Assembly: GCA_950022295.1 (NCBI GenBank)
Contig: OX465601.1
Location: 73,913,501-73,977,500, forward strand
Origin: Bromus sterilis
Lineage: Eukaryota > Streptophyta > Magnoliopsida > Poales > Poaceae
Reading direction: 5' to 3'
Length of the DNA stretch: 64,000 nt
Under the pieces are notes generated by a model, which had not been told where the DNA came from, ran no database searches, and saw only the letters and a program-made list of their open reading frames with translations. A program made the position numbers and the translations under genes. This document shows positions 54,665 to 64,000 of this stretch, piece after piece; position 1 is the first letter of the stretch; the number at the start of each line of letters is the position of its first letter.

Positions 54665-56172
54665 TGATACGTCCAAAATGCATCACTATTTTATATCGTA
54701 ATTCACCCTTATTCATAGGTATATTTCACATTACGATGATGTTCTTATGTTGTTTTGGCTTATTATACACAGTTTGCAACTTTCCGGTGCCGAAGAAGCA
54801 GACGCTGGATTCAGCGGTAAAAAGTGGACGCTGAGTTGCTGAAGAAGAATACCTCCAAATTACCTGAAAATCGACGGGGGGGGGGGGGGTATTTTCCAGA
54901 AGAATAACAAAGACTCGCAGAAGAGGGGCCACAGGGGCCCCAGGCGGCCACCTGGCGAGGCCCCACCCCTGGCCGCGCCGGGAGGGCGCCTGGAGCCCTG
55001 GGGCCACTCCCGGCTCCCCCCTCTGGCCTATATACTCCTCGTTATGTGAAACCCCTAAAAAGAGAAGCTTTCACGGAGTTTCGTCGCCGCTCCGTGGCGG
55101 AAACCTACAGAGAAGAAAAGGGCTCTCCGGCAGGCAGATTCCGCCGAGCAGATCACCTCCCGGAAGGGGAGATCATCGCCATCGTCATCACCATCGTCAC
55201 GGGCATCATCGAGATCATCATCAACATCATCCCCAACATCAGAAACTCCACCACCATCCAATCTCACCTCACAAGTTCATCTTGTGTTGTAATCCGTACT
55301 ATCTATCCTCTCTACTCTACCGGTGTTGATTACTACTTTGTGGTGAATGCTATTGAGTTTTGTTGGAGAAATACCATTATGTCCAGATTGTTTATCATAT
55401 ATTTATCACCTCTGATCATGATCTCTTTTATGTCTTGTGAGTAGTTACTTTAGTTCTTGAGGACATGGGAGAAGTCTAGTTGCTAGTAGTCATATGACGT
55501 TGAAGTAATTTTTGTTGTTTGATATTTAAGTTGTGTTGTTATTTTCCTAGTGGTGTTGTGTGAGTCGAACACTCAACACTTCGCCTTATTAAGGACCTAG
55601 GGGATACATTGTGTATAAAGAATGCTTATGGTGGGTTACCGGAGTGACAGAAACCTGAACCCCAGTTTGCACACTTTTGCACAAGGGAATACTGGATCCT
55701 TGATCTTATTGTTGTGGTTACGATTTGCCTTAATTTCTATCTTGTATTTGCGGATGCTTGCAAGATGTTTGATATTAAGAGTGCACTTATCTTAGTGTAT
55801 AAGGTGTGATAGCATAGATCCACCCACTCAACACTTATCAGGACAACACTTGTTATGGATACGGAGTATGGCGAAAGCACGTGACTACCTCTCCATGTGT
55901 CCTCAAGAATGCTTTAGTCTTTATAAGTTCAGTTGCCAGGCTTATCCTTTGTACAAAAGGATTGGGCCACTTGCTGCTCCTCAGTGCTATTTACTTTGCT
56001 TGCTTTTATCTTATTGTTTCTAATATCGAAAACCCCTAAAAAAGTTATCTTTCAGTGCTTGCAGTTATTCCTTGTCCAAAATCACCTATCAATACCTTTC
56101 GCTCCTCGTTGGGTTCGACACTCTTACTTATCGAAAACGCTACAATAGATCCCTTTACGTTGAGGGTCATCA
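54665..56172 (+). repeat. 5' LTR of element B
   Basis: The LTR is 1508 bp, TGATACGTCC to GGGTCATCA. It has the GC hairpin at 54954-54979 with one decayed arm position, a G run at 54,876 and a TATATA stretch at 55,028. Confidence 0.88.
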
Positions 56173-56184
56173 AGCTACGTTTTC

Positions 56185-56202
56185 TGGCGCCGTTGCCGGG
56201 GA
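56185..56202 (+). other. Primer binding site of element B
   Basis: TGGCGCCGTTGCCGGGGA lies 12 bp after the LTR, the same tRNA-Asp-type site as in A, 1, 2 and 3. Confidence 0.88.
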
Positions 56203-56284
56203 GCATAGCGCTATTGGTAAGTGAAGCTGGTAAGGAATTTTTTATATCGTTGCTTTTATTTTGCTGTTGTTGTTCTTTGTCCGT

Positions 56285-57826
56285 ATGGACAACCTAGCTA
56301 TTGGATCGTTGCTTATGGGGAAACGCCCCACATATGTGGTGGTTGTACCTCCCCCTACTGAAATTGTGCCTTAAAAAATACCAGCTGGTATTATCGATTG
56401 TGTTTTGGCTAATCGTTATGCAGGAGATAGACATCCCAGTGAACACTTGCTATATTTATCACAACTATGTTCATTATTTAAGCTTGCAGGTGTATCAAAG
56501 GAGTTTGTCGTGAAGAAATTGTTCTCCGTATCGCTTATAGATAAAGCTTCAGATTGGTATAAGCTTCTCGATAACTCTCATTTGCTTGATTGGCATGAGC
56601 TTATGTCTCTCTTTTATACCAAGTTTTATCCTCTTCATGAAATTCATCGAGACAGGAATTATATCTATAACTTTTGGTCTCGTGATGGAGAAAGCATCGC
56701 TCAAGCTTGGGGGAGATTGAAATCCCTAATGCTGAAATGTCCTATTCATGAGCTCCCCAAGGAAACTATACTTACAAACTTTTATGCTAGACTTTCTCGT
56801 CGGGATAAGGAGATGTTGGATGCCTCCTCTAGTGGGGTATTTCAGACAAAAAGAGTTGAAGAAAGATGGGATCTTCTTGAAAGGATCCAGAAGAAGACCA
56901 AAGATTGGGAAATAGATAAAGGTATTGAATCCACTATAAATTATGAGCATGATTACATAGAGAGCTATGTGAAAACTGATTCCTTTAATGCCTTTTGCTC
57001 TAAGATTGGTCTTGATTCCCATCTAATGATTGATTTTTGTAAGGACTTTGCCTCTCATATCGACTCTTCTAAGAAGAAGAGGAGTCAGCATCATAAACCC
57101 TTTAAGGAATCACCTATAGATATTCATGTTGTTGACCCTATTGTGCCTGCAGTTATATATGAAAAGCCCCCTTTTCCCGTAAGAATAAGGGAGCACTCTT
57201 TCGTGACAGGCGTAATGAATAAGAGTGAGAGAATAATTGATGAGCCTGAGGACCAGATCAAGGTTGATCCTCGAGTTGCATTGGTTAAGGATCTTATTAC
57301 TACTGATGCTTTGGATTCCAATATAAATTTTTGTGTTGTTTCCACTAACCTTGTCACAGACAAGAATAAGGGCCCAATTTCAGGTACTCCAGTAGTATCC
57401 GTTAAAATAGGAGATCATAATTATTATGGGCTATGCGATTTGGGATCGAGTGCTAGTGCTATCCCGTATTCACTTTATCAAGAGATCATGGGTGAAATTT
57501 CACCTTGTGAACTTGAAGAAGTTGATGTTACTATTCATCTTGCAAACAGAGCAACTATCTCTCCTATCGGAATTGTGAGAGACATTGAAGTCTTATGCGG
57601 AAAGGTAAAGTATCCTACCAACTTTCTAGTAGTTGGTTCGGTAAGGGATAATTTTTGTCCTATTATTTTCGGTAGACCTTTTCTCAGAACCTGTGGAGCT
57701 ATAATAGATTGCAAGAAAGGTAAAGTTTCTGTTGAATTCAATGGTGAGCCATATGAATTTGATTTTTCTAAGTTCTCTAAGCAGCCTCGTGGTACTGATT
57801 TGCCTAGTAACGATAAGATTATTTAA
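56285..57826 (+). pseudogene. gag-protease part of element B
   Basis: It starts MDNLAIGSLL at 56285. A TAA at 56372-56374 replaces a Tyr codon of element A; the rest is open from 56,405. The Retrotrans_gag region lies at about 56,500-56,900. The retropepsin-like domain is at 57,373-57,720 with CDLGSSASAIP and IIFGRPFLRT. A TAA at 57824-57826 interrupts the frame, which continues in the same phase into pol, so gag and pol were a single frame in the ancestor. Confidence 0.87.
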
Positions 57827-57862
57827 GATATTGCTTTCATTGCTATTGCCCCTAACGATCCT

Positions 57863-60800
57863 TTGCAGCAATATATGGAAGACCACGAGAATGTTTTGCA
57901 TATGCAGGAGATGAATGAGCTGGACGAAATATTTTTAAGACAACCTGCTATCCTAAAGCACAACCTTCCAGTTGAGCCTTTGGGAATTTTGCCACAACCA
58001 AAAGAAGATCCGGTGTTTGATCTTAAACCTCTTCCCGATACGCTCAAATACGCTTATTTAGATGAAAAGAAAGTATATCATGTTATTATCAATTCTAACC
58101 TTTCAGGGTATGAAGAAGAGCGTTTATTGGAGGTACTTCACAAACATCGAGGAGCAATTGGCTATATCCTTGATGACCTTAAGGGTATTAGTCCTTCTAT
58201 TTGTCAGCATACCATCAACCTTGAACCTGATGCTCAACCAGTTGTTGATCATCAACGACGGTTAAACCCTAAAATGATGGATGTTGTAAGGACTGAGATT
58301 CTCAAGCCTCTAGCCGCAGGTATTATCTACCCTATAGATGATAGTAAGTGGGTAAGCCCGGTTCATTGTGTTCCAAAGAAAGGAGGAACAATTGTGGTTC
58401 CTAATGATAAGAATGAACTAATACCTCAGAGAATTATTATTGGATATCGAATGTGTATTGATTACAGGAAGCTGAACAAGGCAACCAGGAAGGACCACTA
58501 CCCGTTGCCGTTCATCGACCAAATGCTTGAAAGGTTATCCAAAAATACTCACTTTTGTTATCTTGATGGTTATTCTGGCTTCTCTCAAATTCATGTTAAC
58601 ACTGATGATCAAGAGAAGACCACTTTTACTTGTCCCTATGGTACTTATGCTTACAGACGTATGCCTTTTGATTTATGTAATGCCCCTGATACTTTTCAAA
58701 GGTGTATGTCTGCTATCTTTCATGGTTTTTTTGAAGAAATTGTGGAGGTATTCATGGACGATTTCTCCGTCTATGGAACCTCTTTTGACCATTGTCTCCA
58801 CAACCTTAATAAAGTTTTGCAGAGATGTGAGGAGACAAATCTGGTGCTTAACTGGGAGAAGTGCCACTTTATGGTCAACGAGGGAATTGTTCTTGGCCAC
58901 AAGATTTCCGAGAGGGGAATCGAGGTGGACAGAGCCAAGATCGAAGCAATTGAAAGGATGCCCTATCCACGAGACATCAAAGGTATTCGTAGTTTACTCG
59001 GTCATGCTGGTTTCTATAGAAGATTTATTAAAGACTTTTCTAAGACTTCGAGACCCCTCACTAATCTTCTCTAGAAGGACGTTCCTTTTGTTTTTGATGA
59101 AGATTGTAAGGAAGCCTTCGAAATTCTTAAGAAAGCTTTAATAACTGCTCCTATAGTAGAACCACCTGATTGGAATTTACCTTTTGAAATTATGTGTGAT
59201 GCCAGTGATTTTGCAGTTGGAGCTGTTTTAGGGAAAAGGGTTGATAAGAAGTTGAATGTTATATCTTATGCTAGCAAAACCCTTGATAGTGCTCAAAAGA
59301 ATTATGCTACTACTGAGAAGGAATTCTTGGCAGTAGTGTTTGCTTGTGATAAGTTTAGGCAGTATATTGTTGACTCTAAGATTGTTGTTCATACTGACCA
59401 TGCTGCCATTAAGTATCTTATGGAGAAGAAGGATGCCAAGCCAAGGCTCATCCGATGGGTACTCCTTCTTCAGGAATTTGATTTACAGATTGTCGGTAGG
59501 AAAGGAGCAGACAATCCGGTGGCGGATAATCTTTCAAGGATGGAAGATATACCGCATGATCCCATTCCAGTCAACGGCAGTTTTCCAGACGAACAGCTAG
59601 CTGTTGTAAAAGTACAATCTCTCTCCGATCCTTGGTTTGCAGATTATGCTAACTTTATCGTTGCAAAGTTTTTGCCTCCAGGTTTAACATTTCATCAAAG
59701 GAAGAAGTTCTTTCATGATTTGAGGCATTAATTTTGGGATGACCCACATCTTTTCAAAGAAGGTCCAGATGGGATCGTGAGAAGATGCATACCAGAACGC
59801 GAGCAGAAGGACGTTCTCAAATAATGTCACGACAGTCCATATGGAGGACATCATGCTGGTGAGAGGACCGCACATAAGGTTCTTCAATCAGGTTTTTATT
59901 GGCCTACTCTCTTTAAGGATGCTAGAAATTATGTTTTATCTTGTGATAAGTGTCAGAGAGTTGGTAATATTAGTAGAAGGAATGAGATGCCTATGAATTA
60001 CTCTCTAGTGATTGAGCCTTTTGATTGTTGGGGTTTTGATTTTATGGGTCATTTTCCTTCCTCACACAAGTACACTCACATTTTATTTGCTGTTGATTAT
60101 GTAACCAAGTGGGTAGAAGCAATCCCCACTGAAAGTGCTGATCACAAGACATCTTTGAAAATGCTCAAAGATGTAATTTTTCCTAGGTTTGGAGTACCTA
60201 GGTACCTCATGACTGATGGGGGTTCACACTTTACACATGGAGCTTTTAGAAAAGCTTTAGCCAAGTACGATGTCAATCATATAATTGCTTCACCGTAACA
60301 CCCCCAAACTAGTGGGCAAGTTGAGCTCACTAATAGAGAAATCAAGTTGATCTTACAGAAGACAGTAAGTAGAAATAGAAAGGATTGGTCAAATAAGTTA
60401 GGAGATGCTTTGTGGGCGTATAGAACTGCTTACAAAAACCCCATGGGCATGTCTCCTTATAAGATGGTCTATGGCAAGGCTTGCCATTTGCCATTAGAAT
60501 TAGAACAGAAAGCTTTCTGGGCTATTAGAGAACTTAATGCTGATCCGAAGTTAGCTGGTGAAAAGAGTCTCATGAACCTGACTTCTCTAGATGAGTGGAG
60601 AAGTGCAGCTTACGAGAGCGCTAAAATGTTCAAATAAAAGGTAAAGAGTGGCATGATAGGAGGATTCTGAAATGTGAATTTAATGTTGGTGATAAAGTTT
60701 TGTTGTTTAGATCCCGTTTCAGGTTTTCTCCAGGTAAACTACTTTCCAGGTGGGAAGGGCCATTTCATATTGAGGAAGTCTACCGCTCAGGTGCAATCAA

Positions 60801-60963
60801 GATTAACAATTTTGAAGGCACCAAACCTCAAGTGGTGAATGGGAAAAGACTTAAGCATTACATAGCAGGAGATCCTGTTAATGTTGATGTGGATTTGGTA
60901 TACACAAAGTCTCATGAAGATCATGTTGCAGCAATGTTCCAGACAGCAGCAGAAGCAGCATAA
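57863..60963 (+). pseudogene. pol of element B: RT, RNase H, integrase, C-terminal tail
   Basis: RT is at about 58,240-59,000 (MCIDYRKLNKATRKDHYPLPF; FMDDFSVYG at 58751). RNase H is at about 59,190-59,540 (CDASDFAVG, HTDHAAIKYL, ADNLSRM). Integrase is at about 59,840-60,500, with HH and SCDKC metal ligands, Asp in FDFMGHF, Asp in TDGGSHF and Glu in GQVELTNRE. A tail with FRFSPGKLLSRWEGPF ends at 60963. In-frame stops lie at 59072, 59729, 59822, 60296 and 60635, and a 1-nt loss near 60,648 shifts the last part. All catalytic residues I can place are present, so loss of function is by stops only. Confidence 0.9.
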
Positions 60964-61134
60964 GAAAAGGTATGTATTACGGTAAGGAAACATCGTGAAA
61001 CCGCCATAAAAGTTCCAGTTTATTAGTTTTTGTAAAATATAGAAAATTTGAGGCCTAAGTGGAGCCGGAGACCAGCTCTAGGGGGCCTAGGCGCCCACTG
61101 GCGCGGCCCCACCCCTGGCCACGCCGGGAGGCCG

Positions 61135-61610
61135 CCTGGGCACCCCGGAGCCCGTCTCTGACTCCGCTTTGACCTGTTACCTTCCTTTCTGTGCAGAAAT
61201 TTTTGCTATATATTTGCCCGGATCGTTCCGGCAATGTATCTCGCGATTCCGTGTGTTTTCTTTTCGAGCTATTTCTGCCAGGAAAACTTTCAGCAAGACC
61301 TAGGTGCCATGGCTTCCCCAAGTCCCCCCAGGGACAAGTTCGTCGTCAACGTCAACGTCAAGGTCAACGTCATCAACCCTTGCCTGGGCACCCCAGAGCC
61401 CGTCTCTGACTCCGCTTTGACCTGTTACCTTCCTTTCTGTGCAGAAATTTTTGCTATATATTTGCCCGGATCGTTCCGGCAATGTATCTCGCGATTCCGT
61501 GTGTTTTCTTTTCGAGCTATTTCTGCCAGGAAAACTTTCAGCAAGACCTAGGTGACATGGCTTCCCCAAGTCCCCCCAGGGACAAGTTCGTCGTCAACGT
61601 CATCAACCCT
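61135..61610 (+). repeat. 248-bp tandem duplication before the post-pol ORF
   Basis: Sequence from CCTGGGCACCCC at 61135 repeats from 61383. The two copies are nearly identical up to the GTCGTCAACGTCATCAACCC string. Element A has a single copy, so the duplication is specific to B. It duplicates the ATG and first codons of the post-pol ORF. Confidence 0.9.
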
Positions 61611-62063
61611 TACCTCGCTGAGGTGAAGAAGCACCCCCAGATCCTTTGTGTGGAGGACGGTGACCTCCACAAGGAGGATCTGAAGGGACCAGTCAAGGAG
61701 GGGAGCACCGAGAAGCGGCTGAAGGAGGTGGAACATGAGGTCTTCAAGTTCAAGAAGATGGTGGAGCGTTGTGTTGAAGCTAACTTCGACATCATGAACG
61801 AGATCGAGGCTTCCCACAAGAAGGAGATGAAGGAGATGTGGTCAAGTTTGGCCGCATTAGAAGAAAAAGTTTATGGGCTCCAAGCACAGATCTATGATCT
61901 GCAGAACCAGAACTGTGAGTATGAACTAAAGTTTCTGCGCATGGGTTTGGGTGCTGAGTGCAGGATCTTGGAGACGGGAATGTCCTTCGAGACTGGAGAA
62001 TAGCTGCCACGGAAGCGCTTCGCCAAGGAGTACGTGACCGACAAGAACAAGGATGAGGAGTAA
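61557..62063 (+). pseudogene. Post-pol coiled-coil ORF of element B, late nonsense codon
   Basis: The 507-nt frame begins MASPSPPRDKFVVNV at 61557. TAG at codon 149 (62001-62003) leaves 148 residues; the frame then stays open to the TAA at 62061-62063. Residues ~45-115 are charged and heptad-like (EKRLKEVEHEVFKFKKMVE, KKEMKEMWSSLAALEEKV) and probably form a coiled coil. No signal peptide or membrane helix is seen. The stop differs from that in element A, so each copy lost the ORF independently. Confidence 0.68.
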
Positions 62064-62078
62064 ATCTCCTTGGGTAAT

Positions 62079-62116
62079 GGCATCCCCTTAGCTTGTTCCA
62101 AGCTTGGGGGAGTGCC
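62079..62116. repeat. Hairpin after post-pol ORF of element B
   Basis: GGCATCCCCTTAGCTTG pairs imperfectly with CAAGCTTGGGGGAGTGCC. The same hairpin is at 13761-13798 in element A. The right arm reads as a polypurine-like AAGCTTGGGGGAG. Confidence 0.65.
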
Positions 62117-62665
62117 CGGTATTTTTATCTTTATCTATGTCTTTTAGAGTCAAGTAGAGTCATATCATGTCTAGGGAAGTTATCTTATAAAATAGGTGTT
62201 TGCTTTGAGGTCTATCCCTCCTTTCTGGAGAGTTATGTATCCGTGAGTGTGGAGTCATCTATGATGGAGTATTAATAAAAATTCTATTGATCCCTTCGCT
62301 GCACTCGGTATTCTCTTCACGCAATCGACCTTATGATGATTCTTATGGGGAGTATTGACCTTATATCAGGTATGGCTTTGAAAACTTTATTTAATCTTGG
62401 CAAACATAGCTTTGGTCATAGCAACAAGCATGTTATTTTTCTCAAAGTAGCGACATAGCCAAACCCTTTATGTTATTATGCTTGTAGTGTTATGTTGACA
62501 AGGAAGACAACTTGATGTGCTATGCTTGTTTTAATGTTTATGCTTTATATTGCTTTGCATCCAAGTCATCATCAATTGTCTGTTCTCTCGAAGCCTTTGC
62601 TAGCCAAACCTCTGTACTAAGCGGAATTCTGCTTGTACATCCATACCCTGAAACCAGTATCTTCC
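62117..62665. other. 3' non-coding region of element B
   Basis: No credible ORF. Collinear with 13,236-13,760 of element A in inverse orientation. Confidence 0.7.
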
Positions 62666-64000
62666 TGAAAGCTCAAGAATGATCAGAGGGGGAGGGGGTG
62701 AATGATCCCTTCTAAAAATACTAAGGAACTTAGAAGGAATTCATGCAAACTGCGAAGGACTAAGAACTTCTCGAAGGAAATACAGTATCGAAGGTTATGC
62801 ATAGCTCGAAAGGATTGGGAGCGAAGGAAAACATAGAAGACAAACATGCAACGAGTAAATACTTAATGTAAAAGCATGAAGGAAAACGAGCCTGACACGA
62901 TGATGTTTGGTAAACCAGTTTGTAAGTCCAAGTATGTGATCAGAGGGGGAGGGGTGAATGATCACTTCAAATTTTTGCATAAAACTATGAAGTGAAGCAT
63001 AACTTAACAGCAGAAGAGTTTCAACAGAAAGGTAAACGTTGAAGCAGAACATGATTGAAGCATAACATAGCGAATCAAAAGCATCGAATCAATTGCATTG
63101 AAGCATATCACTGAAGCAATTGATAAACTGAATGTAAGTGCGGAAAGTAAAACGAACTCTTGACTCGGCGATGTTTGTTCGACCAGTTCACACTCTGCAA
63201 AGTGCTACGTCTGGTTGGAGGGACTTGTGATTGAACACAGGAGCTAACCTCTCTCCGTCCGTATCTCCACTGCACCAATCTCCTTGAGGTTGGTCAGTTC
63301 TTCACTCGTGGTTGATTATTGAGGAAATCACCAAAACCTTTGACAAACTGGACTTCGAGGCGACAATAACTCTTCGCTCTCTGAAGAACAACTCTCTAAC
63401 CGTCTAGGATAATTGCAGTTCTCCAAGATAAAAAGGCTAGCAAACTTCTTCCTAAGTCATAATGAACCAACTCAGATCAATAGGACTTATGCTTCGGTGG
63501 ATGGGTTTTGGTTTGCTTCGGTGGGGTTGCTCTCTCTCCTTCACTGTAAGGAAAATAATCTCAGAGCAGCCACCCGCCAATGAGGGCGGGGGTGGCGTAT
63601 ATATAGGTGGAAATCCCAAGGTGCGAAATGACTGAAGTGACCCTGTCGTCGATATGTGACGGCAGACGCCATGGGGATGGCTAAAGTGAGGGGAAGACAC
63701 GAGGGAGAGAATGTCGATGGTGCCGGAATTGGGTTGGGCACAAGCACGGTGAAGACACCACGATGTACCCAGGTTCGGGGCTCTCCGGAGAGATAACACC
63801 CCTACTCCTGCTTGTCTCTTATATATCAATGAAGGAACTACAATAACTGCTCTTCTATCTTCTCAGGGGAAGGAGTAAACCGCCGCCGTGGGCAAGGTCC
63901 TCTCCTGTTTCCCTGAGGAGTGACTACGGGTAGTGAATGAACTGAAGGGGGAATGAGTTAATGAGATCTCAGGTGTGGCCTCCCTCGCGCAGGAGGGGTA
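62666..64000. mobile_element. Unidentified repeat replacing the end of element B
   Basis: It starts TGAAAGCTCAAG directly at the break in B, which fits an LTR-type insertion (candidate duplication CTTCC at 62661-62665, partner outside the window). Two diverged direct copies of about 265 bp start near 62,672 and 62,932, each containing GATCAGAGGGGGAGG and later a GATGTTTG motif. The part 63,540-63,830 has a TATATATA at 63,598 and minus-strand promoter-like composition. No coding domain is recognised. Confidence 0.45.

Larger units (their letters stand above)
54665..62665 (+). mobile_element. Element B: Athila-like Gypsy element, 3' end missing
   Basis: 5' LTR, primer site, one long gag-protease-pol frame with multiple lesions, post-pol ORF and 3' non-coding region are present, collinear with element A in the opposite orientation. 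The left boundary is clean (candidate target duplication GTGCT at 54660-54664, within a LINE). At 62,665 it stops in sequence that in A continues without a break; no 3' LTR is found before the window end. Confidence 0.87.

Overview
The window is plant nuclear DNA and almost certainly a grass of the wheat/barley group (Triticeae). About 80% is LTR retrotransposons nested inside one another. The two gene-like loci, with a Stowaway element, a Mutator-type element and a Helitron, sit in a short low-copy island. There is no operon structure, no origin and no CRISPR. The family and clade calls come from reading the sequence; no database was searched.

Left block, 1-40,311, is one nested stack, mostly on the minus strand. 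A large Ty3/Gypsy element (A; Athila-like gag-pol, tRNA-Asp-type primer site) runs from 12,982 to 38,730, with its 5' LTR on the right at 37,218-38,730. It sits in the leader of an older relative (A2), of which the LTR at 38,795-40,311 remains. A is interrupted three times. Element C (16,948-27,153, plus strand, target duplication AGGGG) lies in the reverse transcriptase. Element 3 (28,492-36,036, target duplication ACAAG) lies between gag and protease. Element 2 (5,577-12,981) lies in the 3' region. Element 2 is in turn interrupted by element 1 (1-5,576) and by an 869-bp hAT-like element (6,304-7,172). Elements 1 and 2 carry only gag-protease. Element 3 has the same kind of LTR but an unrelated 398-codon ORF. 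Element C has gag-protease, a 69-bp tandem array and a multi-intron gene on its antisense strand, and no polymerase.

Middle block, 40,312-54,664, is gene-bearing. It holds a 4.4-kb solo LTR (41,304-45,747, target duplication CTGGT), a frameshifted DEDD-type 3'-5' exonuclease gene (46,593-47,317) and a Stowaway MITE (47,399-47,499). A three-exon CASP-like membrane protein gene follows (49,056-50,484, plus strand, 188 aa); it is the only host gene here that looks intact. Then come a Mutator-like element with about 170-bp inverted ends and a GC-rich core (50,844-51,709), a small Helitron (53,445-53,891) and a decayed LINE fragment.

Right block, 54,665-64,000, holds element B on the plus strand, the same family as A. 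It has a 5' LTR, a gag-pol frame broken by several stops, and a post-pol ORF of exactly the same 507-nt length as in A. B stops abruptly at 62,665, where another, unidentified repeat begins and runs to the window end.

The more unusual observations are the unrelated ORF in element 3, the spliced antisense gene in element C, the small coiled-coil ORF after pol in A and B, and a GC-rich hairpin recurring in the LTRs and after pol.
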